Assembly: GCA_963169105.1 (NCBI GenBank)
Contig: OY720643.1
Span: forward strand, 81,017,696-81,081,695
From: Ceriagrion tenellum
Lineage: Eukaryota > Arthropoda > Insecta > Odonata > Coenagrionidae
Length of the DNA stretch: 64,000 bases
Reading direction: 5' to 3'
Each line of letters opens with the position of its first letter. The first letter of the stretch is position 1. Made by a program: the position numbers and the translations under genes. Below are positions 33,501 to 46,420 of this stretch, in pieces. The notes beneath the pieces are model-generated. The model ran no database searches and was not told the DNA's origin. It was given only the letters and a program-made list of their open reading frames with translations.

Positions 33501-36455
33501 CTACTCCGACTAGGCTGGATAGCCTGTTTGTAATTCCAATCCTGGTAGACCAAATTGTCCGACGACCACTAGCAATAATTTCCAAAACAATTCTGGTCAG
33601 ACGGCTATGCTGAATTTTTCCAAAATGGTTTCAAATATGGATATCAATTCACTGTGTTTTTTTCAAAAAAGTTTTTAAAAATTACTTTTTAGGTAATTTC
33701 GTCCAGCAATCAACATAACAGAAAAAAATCGTTCAAGAGACTAGTATTTCTTGTTGCAAGTAGCTCAGGAGTACTGTTTCATTACTTTTGAAAATTGCCA
33801 GTAAGTTTAATTGCACTTTCACCTATATTGACGCAAGAGAGTGATTTTTCGGCTGAATACACAAAAGTGAATTCCTTAATATCACTAACCCTGTAACTAG
33901 GTACCTCACAAATTCAGGAAAAACAGAATTCCTTTTCGAAAAAAATGCTTTGCGCAACGCGTGTTTCGTGAAAAATGAATGCAATATAAATAATGAATCG
34001 AACTACATGGTCACTCATGAAGAAATTTGGAGCAGTACGAATCCCGGAGACTGGGTTCAGGTTTAATCAAAAATGTATGTCGTGGTCCTGCTCCAAACCT
34101 ATTCAGCTATCTATTTTCATACCTATGCAGCAATAAAACCAACTAGCAATCAAACTGGGTTCAAACCCATTCCACACAATAAAAAGCCGGTGCACTTAAC
34201 AAAACTGAAACTCATGGATATTCCAGAAAATAATTAAGGAAGTTACGAGCCAACGAGTCATACGTCAGGCAAGGACTTTCAAAAGAGAATACTATTTCCC
34301 CAAACGTCATTATACGGCGTTCGAGTGTTCAATTCAATCTACTACATTCCGATATTAACAAAGAAATATTTTCACGCTGAGATACGAACGTCCACCTGTC
34401 ATTCGCGAGTGCCTTGGCTCCGCTTGTCTGACGTCCACCAAAGTTGTAGCCACCCCAGCGTATAAGTTCCGGAATCAAATATACGTCAACGCGGTGATTA
34501 ACTTATTACGTTCGCTCTTTTGGCCCTCGACTGTCTGCTCTGACCGCAAACGTTAACGGAAAGAAAAAAAGGGCTAATGGGGCACGTACATAAGTTTCGT
34601 TAGGGCTCCTAAATACATCTATATACATATATATATATCTATGGATTTGATCGATAAGACGGATGAAGTGATACGATTCGAAGGGCAGGGCGGGGGTGGG
34701 TAGGGCAGAGTTTGGCTTGGGAAGGTAACCCGGGAAACGGAATTAAAAGGAGTCAGACGAGATTGTGGGGGGAAAAGTTTCGGAGGAGGCTAGGCCGAAC
34801 CGAAAAAGGAAGTTGCGCCCGAGGCGAAATTTGATTACCAGCAGAATCCGAAGGATGGAGAGAGAGAGAGAGAAGTCGATGTCAGGGAGTCGAGAGAAAT
34901 AAGAAGAGAGATGCCCGCCACCCCCGCCCACCACCGACCGATCGCCTTTCTCGAAGGGCATTAACAGAAAATAAGAAAAGGGGGGAAATCAGCGAGGGTA
35001 GAGATGTACAAAATAAGAGAGAAATATCACGTTTTTGGTTGACAGGGCTATTTTATTTTCCGACTGAGGTAGGTGGTTAGGTAGCCTGGCTTTGGTTGCT
35101 TCGACAACTTGGGTCATTTCATCCAATCTATCCTGAAAGTCTGCCATACGGAAATCTATTTATGCATGACTATTCCTAAACCGATAAAGAAATCCAGAGC
35201 ATAAAATATCACCTTAATTTATACACTCTTTTTAACATTTATTTTTAATCAATATTTCTTCAAAAATTCAGTGCAAAAGACTGTTTCGAGCTAAAAATTT
35301 AAAAAAAATAGTGATATTTTCATAAATGTAAACAAAAATGTTATCTATATTCCTTAAAATATCCTATCTGTCGCGAAAAAACCCAAGTTCATCACATTCT
35401 AACAAAACGAGTCCGAAAGCGACAGCTAATTCAAACATCGCTACTACGAAGGGAAATCGAAATACGTTTTTTTTCTGATGGAATCGGCCTTATCCATGTA
35501 AAATATATACCTTGAACAATTGCATATGAAATGTGCCCGTTTCGCAACCATTTTTTTCGGTACTACCGGTATCAACGCATACGTAACGCAACATACGCAA
35601 CGCATACAGAATGATGATAGTAAAAATTTGGAAATTATTCAATGATTTCATCATCATTCGAACAAATTGTTTTCAATTCAGTTTTGGCTGCACTCAAAAA
35701 TCTCTTCATAGACCCTAATTTTAATATTAATGACTACCCTTCAAAATATACTATTTCATTCATCGCTATAGCTAACATAATATTTGAATTAATTATACGA
35801 AGTAAACATTATTCTGCTACATACAGAAAATGGCAGCGTAAGTCACTATAATAAAAATATACACAAGACGTTATATCCGAACACTACCAAATGGGCATTA
35901 TCCATCTCAGTATTCAGCACATTGCCATCCCGTCTCCGATAAAAGCATATCCTCTTTCATTCCTTTACCCGCCTTCCCAACATTCTTATTTGTACCACGG
36001 TCGTCAGCATCCCTCCGTTCCTCATTCCATGTTACTGCCACCTTCCCTGTTTCTCCATTATATACAGAGCTTCCTTACCTCTCTTATCCTCTGCTTCCGG
36101 ACCAAACAGAGGACTTAATTGTCTATCTTCCTTCCTATCTTTTTCTTCCGTTCTCCTTCACATCCATACCATACTGAGCTGCAGCCTAATCTCATTCTCT
36201 TTTCTCAGAGCCTGCTTTTCCACAAAATACAACGATAAACTTATACCTCTTCTAATATCGTCAATCAAGGTTTCCTTGATCAGTTTCATCCAATAGCTAA
36301 CGCTTTATTCATCGGAGCCACTCTCTATTTCATGTATTTTCTACATTTCTCTCCAGCGAAATATCTTAATTAGTAATTAACATACAGTCCGTTCGAATTC
36401 GGATAAGGTATACAACATTACCTACATGTTCAATTAATTTATCATTTACACCTTG
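30596..36455. other. intergenic DNA, no gene seen
   Basis: No recognisable gene. A perfect 16-base palindrome, tataccggccggtata, lies at 31893-31908. 32870-33290 is CpG-richer with overlapping frames on both strands (123 codons minus, 87 codons plus), without domains. 34430-34980 is also CpG-containing and has a short GA run at 34857-34876. A hairpin with arms tttggagcag/ctgctccaaa spans 34030-34096. B-box-like strings near 34155 are too weak to call a SINE. Confidence 0.5.
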
Positions 36456-36642
36456 AATAAGCCACAAGCCTTTTGGACCCTGGTCATTAAGATTTAACCC
36501 AAAAATTAATAAAAAACAAATAAAAGCGGCACGATTCATTAAAAATTGCCACGAGGGAACATAAAGTGTTTCACAGTTTTAGAGGGATTAAGGTGGGAGC
36601 CCCTAGAGACTCGGGCGCTACACGCTAGGCTAAGCTTGTTAC
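36456..36642 (+). pseudogene. LINE-A fragment, copy 3, cut by the satellite
   Basis: With frameshifts this reads as the LINE-A segment corresponding to WGPCHKDSTKKINK through LLEGLRWEP; the clearest part is tttagagggattaaggtggg followed by cgctacacgctaggct. It stops abruptly at about 36642, where the 300-bp satellite begins. The expected remainder of the LINE 3' end is missing. Confidence 0.75.
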
Positions 36643-39085
36643 ATCCCTCGAACTGTGCCCGAATTACCATATGTAGCAGCATTTGAATTGACCGATCTCG
36701 TACATAATTATCCCTAAGTATATTCCTATTAACTCAACTTCCTCCCCCAAACGTCTTGATGCCGTAAAAAATAGTAGGATTGAGAATTTTTCTTAAACAT
36801 TCACCTTTACAAAACACTCCTCCGAATCCTCAAGGAGGGAAAACCACACAATAAATGTTTTTTCTTCGCCAAGAATTTTTTTGTTTTCAAAATTTTTTTC
36901 ATGAAAATAACATGTCACTTGACCCAAACAATTTTTTTGGACATCCCTCAAGCTGCGCCCGAATTAACATATGTAGTGGCATTCGAGATGACCAATCTCG
37001 TAAATAATTATCCTAAAGTATATTCCTATTCACTCAACTTCCTCCCTCAAACGTCATGATGCCGTAAAAAATGGTAGGATTGAGAATTTTTCTTAAACAT
37101 TCACCTTTACAAAACACTCCTCCGAATCCTCAAGGAGGGAAAACCACACAATAAATGTTCTGTCTTCGCCAAGAATTTTTTTGTTTTCAACATTTTTTTC
37201 ATGAAAATAAAATGTCACTTGACCCAAACAATTTTTTTGGACATCCCTCAAGCTGCGCCCGAATTACCATATGTAGTGGCATTCGAGATGACCAATCTCG
37301 TACATAATTATCCTTAAGTATATTCCTATTCACTCAACTTCCTCCCTCAAACGTCATGATGCCGTAAAAAATGGTAGGATTGAGAATTTATGTTAAACAT
37401 TCACCTGCACAAAACACTCCTCCGAATCCTCAAGGAGGGAAAACCACAAAATAAATGTTCTTTCTTCGCCAAGAATGTTTTTGTTTTCAAAATTTTTTTC
37501 ATGAAAATAAAATGTCACTTGACCCAAACAATTTTTTTGGACATCCCTCAAGCTGCGCCCGAATTACCATATGTAGTGGCATTCGAGATGACCAATCTCG
37601 TACATAATTATCCTAAAGTATATTCCTATTCACTCAACTTCCTCCCTCCAACGTCATGATGCCGTAAAAAATGGTAGGATTGAGAATTTTTCTTAAACAT
37701 TCACCTTTACAAAACACTCCTCCGAATCCTCAAGGAGGGAAAACCACAAAATAAATGTTCTTTCTTCGCCAAGAATGTTTTTGTTTTCAAAATTTGTTTC
37801 ATGAAAATAAAATGTCACTTGACCCAAACAATTTTTTTGGACATCCCTCAAGCTGCGCCCGAATTACCATATGTAGTGGCATTCGAGATGACCAATCTCG
37901 TACATAATTATCCTTAAGTATATTCCTATTCACTCAACTTCCTCCCTCAAACGTCATGATGCCGTAAAAAATGGTAGGATTGAGAATTTTTCTTAAACAT
38001 TCACCTGTACAAAACACTTCTCCGAATCCTCAAGGAGGGAAAACCACACAATAAATGTTCTTTCTTCGCCAAGAATTTTTTTGTTTTCAAAATTTGTTTC
38101 ATGAAAATAACATGTCACTTGACCCAAACAATTTTTTTGGACATCCCTCAAGCTGCGCCCGAATTACCATATGTAGTGGCATTCGAGATGACCAATCTCG
38201 TACATAATTATCCTTAAGTATATTCCTATTCACTCAACTTCCTCCCTAAAACGTCATGATGCCGTAAAAAATGGTAGGATTGAGAATTTTTCTTAAACAT
38301 TCACCTTTACAAAACACTCCTCCGAATCCTCAAGGAGGAAAAACCACACAATATATGTTCTTTCTTCGCCAAGAATGTTTTTGTTTTCAAAATTTTTTTC
38401 ATGAAAATAAAATGTCACTTGACCCAAACAATTTTTTTGGACATCCCTCAAGCTGCGCCCGAATTACCATATGTAGTGGCATTCGAGATGACCAATCTCG
38501 TACATAATTATCCTAAAGTATATTCCTATTCACTCAACTTCCTCCCTCCAACGTCATGATGCCGTAAAAAATGGTAGGATTGAGAATTTTTCTTAAACAT
38601 TCACCTTTACAAAACACTCCTCCGAATCCTCAAGGAGGGAAAACCACAAAATAAATGTTCTTTCTTCGCCAAGAATGTTTTTGTTTTCAAAATTTGTTTC
38701 ATGAAAATAAAATGTCACTTGACCCAAACAATTTTTTTGGACATCCCTCAAGCTGCGCCCGAATTACCATATGTAGTGGCATTCGAGATGACCAATCTCG
38801 TACATAATTATCCTTAAGTATATTCCTATTCACTCAACTTCCTCCCTCAAACGTCATGATGCCGTAAAAAATGGTAGGATTGAGAATTTTTCTTAAACAT
38901 TCACCTTTACAAAACACTCCTCCGAATCCTCAAGGAGGGAAAACCACACAATATATGTTCTTTCTTCGCCAAGAATTTTTTTGTTTTCAAAATTTTTTTC
39001 ATGAAAATAACATGTCACTTGACCCAAACAATTTTTTTGGACATCCCTCAAGCTGCGCCCGAATAACCATTTGTGATGGCATTCG
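36643..39085. repeat. satellite array, 300-bp unit, about 8 copies
   Basis: Identical landmarks recur exactly every 300 bases: catccctcaagctgcgcccg, attcgagatgaccaatctcg and ctccgaatcctcaaggaggg. The array holds eight full units and a broken ninth that ends near 39085. The first unit is the most diverged (ctcgaactgtgcccg, ttgaattgaccgatctcg), as expected at an array edge. Units 37501-37800 and 38401-38700 look identical base for base, and share tcctaaagta, ccctcca and ccacaaa variants missing from their neighbours. Their successors also resemble each other, giving a 900-bp higher-order period. Each unit contains cctcc-ggagg and cgagat-atctcg inverted pairs. Short frames inside units are not conserved as coding. 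Confidence 0.95.
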
Positions 39086-39550
39086 AGGAGACAGAGGGAG
39101 GACGACGTATCAGTGCATCCATCCAGTCGGATTTCGAGTGAATTAGCGAGCCTAGTTCCTTTTATTTCCCAGGCGCAATGCAGTCAGCGAGTGTGTGGGG
39201 AGAAGCGGCAGCGTTGGTGGGGAGGAGCGGGAGGCGCGGAGCTGCGCAGACAGGTGGCGGGCCGCCTCGTTGATTCGAGGAGCGGCTTTCCGGGTGTCGA
39301 ACGTCGGGGTGGGTGCGGGAGAACGCGCCCGGGGCGACATCAAAGGGCGCCGGAGAGTGAGGCAAAAAAGCACACACAGACGGCTTTTGTTCGGGCGCTT
39401 CCCTGAGTCCTCTCCGATTTCATGCCTTGGTGACGGCGGCAACAATCACAAGGGTTTTTTTCTCCGAGTGCGCGGATCGAAGATTAGTTTTTGACGATCG
39501 TTCCATCGGAATTTTCCTCACGATCTGAACGGAAACATGGGTAATTTGTT
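39086..39550 (+). promoter_or_regulatory. CpG-rich promoter-like segment, possible first exon
   Basis: Immediately after the satellite, composition switches to G- and CpG-rich for about 450 bases, the strongest such patch in the window. A TCAGT initiator-type sequence lies at 39110-39114. Near the end, acggaaacatgggtaatttg places an ATG in a good context directly before a ggtaat string that could be a splice donor. This suggests a transcription start with a long 5' UTR and an intron right after the start codon. Alternatively the frame reads MGNLFLPASWL and stops. Frames of 71-99 codons on both strands here are likely composition effects. No TATA box is seen. A real gene would need downstream exons outside what I can recognise. 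Confidence 0.35.
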
Positions 39551-42500
39551 TTTGCCTGCCTCGTGGCTTTAATGCCGGTGACAAAAATGTCGATAAATAC
39601 TTAGTCGACGAACATTAAACAATCCGAATAGTTGGAGTTGGGGAAGTGATATCCAATCTATACTAAAGCATCCTTTTCATCCTCAAACTCATCCTTCAGC
39701 TAAAGAGAAATTATTAGAGCAGCAATTAACTCGATTTTGTCAATAGTAGCACAAATAGTATGGCGATTATTTAAAGTGGTAGGGCTAAGAGAATTTTATC
39801 AGACACTAAGTAGTACTGATAAACTATTGGAAAATACGTTAAAATAAAAATAATAAATAAAAGTAATGGCTAACAGAAGAATAAACATAGTGTAGATAAA
39901 CAGCTATGAAGCTTCATAAAGCATTTTAAATTGAACATTTGGTCAAATAAGTCGAGAAACTAACTAAAGATGAAGTTTATGTTTAGGGAAAAAATGTTGT
40001 GATAATGCTATTGTTCAATGTCATTATATTCTTATAGGTGGACATCGTATCTGATTGATAATATTTACATTCGTAAGTTTGAGATTAAATTTTGATGTTT
40101 CAATATCAAAAAACTCAGGCAAATTTGAATTTTGAGCAGGAGAAAAAATTAGGCAGTTCTGTCAAACATTTTAGTATCATCAAAATAATATGAGAACTTG
40201 TTTATCAAAAATCCCATTCATTAAATTATTCATAAGTTTCAGGCAGACTTAACTGGAAGTGTGTTATAATCTAGAGGATTTTTAGGCGAGCAGAGCACAA
40301 TATATCAATGATTTTTCTTATTTTCACAGCCTCAAGCAACACTCACTACCCGTAAGATTTTTTTAGATGAAATGGTGGTTAGGGGTGCACGAAATCATAT
40401 GTTGTCATACACGAAGGGAATGAAGTTATAAATGGTTTAAAAAACTCAAAATAATACACCCAGTTCAACAGATTCAGGCTTTATGAAGAGGAAGTTCATT
40501 ATAAGAAAGCAATGTAATTGCCCTTTCCCACAAATTTTATTGATCAGTCTTATTCAAAAAAATCTTACCACCTTGGAGCCGAAAAATTCCTAAGTCCCAA
40601 GTTAATGTCGCTGTAACAACACTGGTAAACTACTTCCTCTTCATGGGAAGGCAATAAACACAGAACATAACAAGGACCTTCCTCACAGCAGCTGATGACG
40701 GAGAAGATGGACGGGAAGAAGATTTTAACCAGAGAATGAATTACCACTACCAGCTCTGCATCCTTCCAAACTCATTCATAAAAAATCCTCTAATCCTCCC
40801 TTGTCATGCCTTATTTGTCCCCGTAGTACAGCGCACTTTCTCTGTCCTCTTCCAGACACTCGTCTTGAATGCTTGCAGATTATTCTCGTCAAGCTTCCTT
40901 CCAAGCCATGAGGGGCAAAAATATTGACTCCGAAAAAGTAAAAGGACAATATAACAATACAGTCTTTTGTAACAAAATACAGTATCACGAGCAATTCAAT
41001 AAAATTTTCAACGCGTAGAGTATAAAGATAAGACTACAAGACAATGGTCGCAAAACAGTTATGCCATTAAAATTTCGATTGGTAATCGGCTGCGTTTTAT
41101 TTGAGAATATATTAATGAGAACTCAATTGGGATATTCCTCGCAACTCGATTACAATCAAGGAATAATTGCTTTTTTTCGTAATCCTGACTGATTCTACAA
41201 ATAACATATCTCGGGAACGAAGGCAAGGTGATAGCCAAGTGGGAATTTCATTCCATCATAAGGCTTCAGGTAAGATGCAGAGTTACATTAATTATATTTT
41301 TGCGTGTCATTCAAATCCAACTTTCGTTGGGAAACAAACACATTCAGTAGTTGGTCAAGTGATCGCCAGTACATATACCATCGTTATTCACCTTGCAGCA
41401 TAATGAAAATATACATTGTCCGTGCATGTCAAACAGTTTTCCTTTGATGGAATAATAGCTGTAGGTAGTCAACTGGAGTAGAGAATGGTGAAACGGTAGA
41501 GTACAAGCTAATATTTTCGTCAATCTGCAGTTGAAATCTGAATACACTGTTTTTGTGAGTAATACAATTCGAATCTTGTAAAAAAATATTAGAGGGTAGT
41601 TCGCGAGAAGGTTCTAGAAGAAATTAATCCATGCGTAACAATCATGGTATATATGAGAGGTTTTCGGCGTAATCTCAAGAGATATAGTTTTCTTCCATTT
41701 TATGAAATTGTGTCGTCGAAAAGTTATAACTATTTCTTGTAATAGTTTTAGATTTCATTCGGACGAACCATACCTTCAAGAGGTACTAACCTGTAGTGAA
41801 GTACAAGGCGTAAAACGTGTCGAAGTGGCAAAGAAGCAATATGCTTTAAGAAAAAAAGTTGCCTGGCGCTGAATGCTATGCCAAAATTACGAGTCATATT
41901 GCTGCCTATTATTGTCTCCACTAAAGTGAAACCATGACCAGTTAATCATTATCTGTCTCCTCTACAGAGAGTGAAAGGTACTCAAAGTTAGGAATATTAG
42001 TATGTAATGGAGGTAATCGAAATATATAAGAGAAACTAAGTTTCTGCAGCACATGGCCTGCCTGACGGCTATATACCTGACAGTATGCCTTTTACATGCC
42101 GAGTACTCATCAAGGCAACATCTAAATTCAACATTCAAAGGGAGTTAATAGATTACAAAAATACATCATCAGGTACGTCATCTGTTTTCATTCAACCAAA
42201 GCCGGAAAATTGTTTATTGCCGGTATCTGGAAAGTAAGACCGGTAAAGAAGACATCAGGCGTTGTACCCCAAAAGTCTAGCGCCGCAGATTTTAAAGAGA
42301 TTCTGCGAAGGGGTCATAAGCTTCTTCACAGCTTTATTCAAATGATGACACTAGGTTTCTCTCAAGACTTCATTCTTTCAACAAATAGAACTGAATTTAT
42401 TACTAAACTTTAAGTTAACGAACACACATTTAGCCATTTTCTACTCAAGAGCTACCACAGTACCTCTATTGATGTTGATTTCCATATCATTCTCAGGGCA

Positions 42501-45500
42501 TTTATGTTATCTGCAACTGTTATCAACACCAATTCATGGATACAGCGAGGGTTTTCACATTCTTTTTCATCAAGAAGAAAAAAAAACAATTTTCGCTTGG
42601 GGAATCATTCGCTTCGCAAAAACTTTCGCTAAATTATGGAGCAATATCGGATCTTCCACCAGATCAGGAATCTTTTACTGTCGGTGGAAAAATTATGTAG
42701 ACTTCAGTTTGAAAAGTGATAAAAAATGAGCCATAGTACCTATATGAATGCAAGATACATTAAAACTTAGCTTATTGTATCTTGCGTTTAATTATTTATA
42801 CAATACACCGCCGATTTTTCATCACGATGGTAACAGAAAAGGATCGATTATTTGTCATTTCCCATCGAAACGCTCTCTTTTGCATGTAATAATGAAGAAA
42901 ATTAACGTTCGATCGACATGAAACTCTAATCCTTTGTAGGAAAAACATATTTTAATGTATCATCAAACTATCAGTTCTTCCAAACATACCATAAAATAGT
43001 TGTTTCCAATGTTAGGAAACAACGTTTTCTTGGTTATAATTACTACTGAAAGTAAGGTCTTGGTCTTGTTTGAAGCTCTTTTCTATAATATTTAAAAAAA
43101 GACCATGCTTAACCCACATTGAGACATCAGTTTTTCACGAGTTAATCAACAAACGAGTATTTTTGCGGGCTTAAGCAGGCGGTGAGGTGGCTGACTTCGC
43201 GAGAGGGATGGTGAAAGTTTGTGCATTGTTTGCGCCTCTACACCAAACGGTCCACTCACAATCCGGAATCCGATACATGCGGATAGTGGCGGGATGATTG
43301 TCCCGAGCTTTAAGTCCTATGCAAAAATTTTACATTTTCCTTCTTCTGGCAGACTATCAATGCTCACGATCTTCTAGCGAGAAATTCAAATATCCTTGGA
43401 TGCATTAGAGAAAGAAAAATATTACGGGCACGCTTTCGATGTAGAGGTTCTCGTGAAGTTATGGCATCACCTATTCTGTGGTACAGATCCCTATCCTCTC
43501 AACGTCTATTGCCTCCCTTCAGTCTCAGCTGCCAGGATATAGACCCTCATAATATCTCGATAGAACAGCACTACCGACCAAACGAACTTGCCCTATCCAC
43601 TATCCTTTTAAGATCATCTTAAGCCAATCAAGGGTTACAAAATGACGCCAAATGTTTGGTGGCCAATCTTCTCACCATCTCATGGAAAAAATCATGCATA
43701 TATATTTTTAACAGCATCGTATTCAAGGAATATTATCAATTAGATACTGCTCAGTAGACAGATCCAATCAATGTATTGCATGGAAATCATACTAAAAGAC
43801 ATGCTACACAATTTTCAATTCACGTTTTCAGGCGAGATTGTGTTATTTCCATACATAAGGAAGAATCTCAGTCGTAATAGTACATGAAATGATTAAAAAT
43901 TTTAACAGGTTTCGATATGACCATATTGCCATAACGTAGAGAATCTTAAAGCGTCTAAAAGCGTCGAAACATCCATTTTGTTCAATAAATTTTCAAAAAG
44001 CCTATGCTGAAAATCCATCATTTTACAATCATATTTAGGTAATCGCCAAATCAATATGTCCTCAGATAATTTTGAACAGGCAGTACCTTGCAGCAATACA
44101 GTCATCTTAGGCAACAAAAGAGTGTTTAATCCATATCGATTCTCTAATTGCTTCAATTATAAGTAGACCGATTACAAAACACAAAGAAAAACTTACCACA
44201 GTTGATCCAGAAAACGTGTTTGAATTGGAGGTGACGTGGTTACGAGAGCTACGACATTTTGAAAAGAAGATAATTTTTCAAAATTCAACAAAACATTAAA
44301 AGGGTAAAGAGATTAAGCAAGACATGAAATAATTCACATTGAATGATAAATGATTGAAAAGATACAAAAGTAAGGATGAAATGAAAATTGGAATCCATTT
44401 AGTGATATAATGACGCACTCATGAGGTTAAGGGAAGTTTGAAGCAGGGAGTGTATTCAAATTGCTCGTGTGGGTTGGGGATGAGACGTAATTAATTAATT
44501 AATTTGTTTGCCGCTACAAATGAAGACATTATTAAAAGATCGTAGGAGCCAGCGATGAAATATTCATTTAGCTCCGGACAGAGGAGCAGAAAAATCTAGC
44601 AATGTGGCGCCAAATCTCAATATGGTAATGAACCATCGATATTTGCTCATAAGGTAGAGCAAGAAGCACGTGAAAGTATGTTCCTAGGACATATGTGTTC
44701 AACAGCGTCGGTTTCGAAAAGTAAAACTCCTGTCAGTATATTGAAAATTAGAGAATATCCAAAAAAAACTATAACACTAACCATTTTGTCAAGAATAAAT
44801 AAAATGGTACGTTTCTAAATTCTATTGAAAATCACTAAAAACCACCAAAAAATTAAAGGTAAAAAACCAATGAGAAGACATTCATCTCGTACAAAAAATT
44901 ATTTGATAGTAATGGAATTCTTTCCTGGATCTTTCGTAAGTAAGTAGGTCTTTGGCGTTCGACCGCCAGACTCAAAATTTTAATTTGGATTTCATATTAA
45001 ATAAGTCGTGTATGTAACCCTTCTATACGTACACCACCAATTCATATTAACAATATATTTGAGACTCAGATTCGAATCCTACTCAGGCAATGGAGATTTG
45101 CATGATGTGTTGGACTAAGTGATGATGTATAACAAATAACCAGTTAAGAAAATGGAAGGAGTAACGAATTATTTCCTCAATGGCCAGAATTATGAAATAT
45201 CAGCATGAAAAAATAATGCTAAAATGTTAGATTTGAAAAAATGCTATTAAAGCATTTTTTACATTATAATTGATTTGATAATAACATTTATTTTAAAATA
45301 TGACGTATTTGTATTGTATACATTAAATAAAAAATTATACCTTGCATAAGAATACTTACACAAGGTAAACTTCAACACTACCTTCATTACGTATCATTTT
45401 TTTAACTCCCCCAATTTTTTCCTCATGTGACATCTGAAACTATATTTTTAGATCACCACCATGCACGCCATCGAAAGTGAAATGCGTCACACATTGATCT

Positions 45501-45840
45501 ATTCAAATAGTTTGACCATCCGCCGAAAGAGACACAACTTTCCACACACTTAATCCGAAGCGGAAAAATTTCGTCTAGCGCAGCAACTAAATGGAAAATC
45601 CTCTCAAAAGCGTATATTTCAATGATTTTGAAACGTAACAAATTTGACTCGCTCCTCCATAGAGGGTTAAGGAAGAGCCCAAAGTGTTGCCCATCAAGTA
45701 AAATAAAGTAGGGCTCCAATCATAGCCCTACCATTTATCAATATTCACACCACATTTCCAAGTGAGTGCGCTATTATCCGAAGAGTTTGCGACAAATGCA
45801 CCTCCTCCCGTACTCCCGGTGAAATTATGCATTCTTCTCT
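39551..45840. other. intergenic or intronic DNA, no gene seen
   Basis: No recognisable gene. The sequence is AT-rich with short frames without motifs (for example 86 codons at 42469-42729 and 84 codons, minus strand, at 43902-44156). No large repeat is evident. Confidence 0.5.
44940..45110 (+). repeat. possible tRNA-derived SINE fragment
   Basis: The sequence gattcgaatcctactcaggc at about 45068-45088 is B-box-like and is followed by gcatgatgtgttggac, a type of sequence seen downstream of the head in some insect SINEs (from memory). The proposed A-box region upstream (ggtctttggcgttcgaccgc) is unusually far away. The evidence is thin. Confidence 0.3.
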
Positions 45841-45844
45841 GTTT

Positions 45845-46420
45845 GTTTAGCTTCACAGACCATTAGCTACAAACCCGCCCGTAAATTACCAAGGTTAGCA
45901 AACGGCAGAAGTAGCACACCAAGAAATATATCTTCGTCGAGACGAGTAAAAATCTTCACCTGAAGTTTTAACTCCGCAAGGGGGCGGCCGTTTCTGGACG
46001 TCACGCGCGCCGAGTAAGCAAAAATGATTCCGACTCGGAGGAGGGAGGAGTGGCCTGGAAATACGATTCCATTTGGGCTCGTCGCGTTGTTGTTTCAAGT
46101 GATTTAGGAGACCGCCTCCACCGCCGAAGCACATCCTGGGGCTGGCCGAGTCACTTGTTTACCCCTTAATACGATCGCCATGGCCTTGTACACATCGACA
46201 CACACACACAGACATGGACACCAAGGGACACGACTCCCGCGGTAAATAGCGGCGAGTAGTGGGCGGACGGACTCGACGTATCGGTCGACTCCTGAGGATC
46301 TACGGCCTCCACTGAGAGTTCACCTGAAAATGCGCCAGGACATGAAATACTATGGAAGGCACGCCGTGCCCGTCGGGGGAGGTCCAGCTGACAGCCCACA
46401 TTAAGTCGGCCCCACCGATA
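45845..46420. promoter_or_regulatory. CpG-richer segment, possible regulatory DNA
   Basis: This patch is richer in C, G and CpG than its surroundings. It has several short frames on both strands (77-79 codons) that have no domains. A CA run lies at 46199-46212. I see no start signal or splice site strong enough to call a gene, so it could be regulatory DNA or an unrecognised exon. Confidence 0.25.

Noticed and set aside
34030..34200. SINE suggested by B-box-like strings and a hairpin
   Set aside because: Only isolated short matches (gtttgaaccc, gattcgtac) without a paired A-box at the right distance.
36643..39085. CRISPR array
   Set aside because: The repeated unit is a continuous 300 bases with no unique spacers, in a eukaryotic context; the 98-bp array at 56.5 kb is excluded for the same reason.
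38271..39146. 78- and 91-codon frames inside the satellite
   Set aside because: They repeat with the 300-bp unit but are interrupted by stops between units and broken in sister units.
39113..39494. Frames of 71-99 codons on both strands
   Set aside because: They overlap each other in a CpG-rich block with Arg/Gly/Ala-rich products, as expected from composition.
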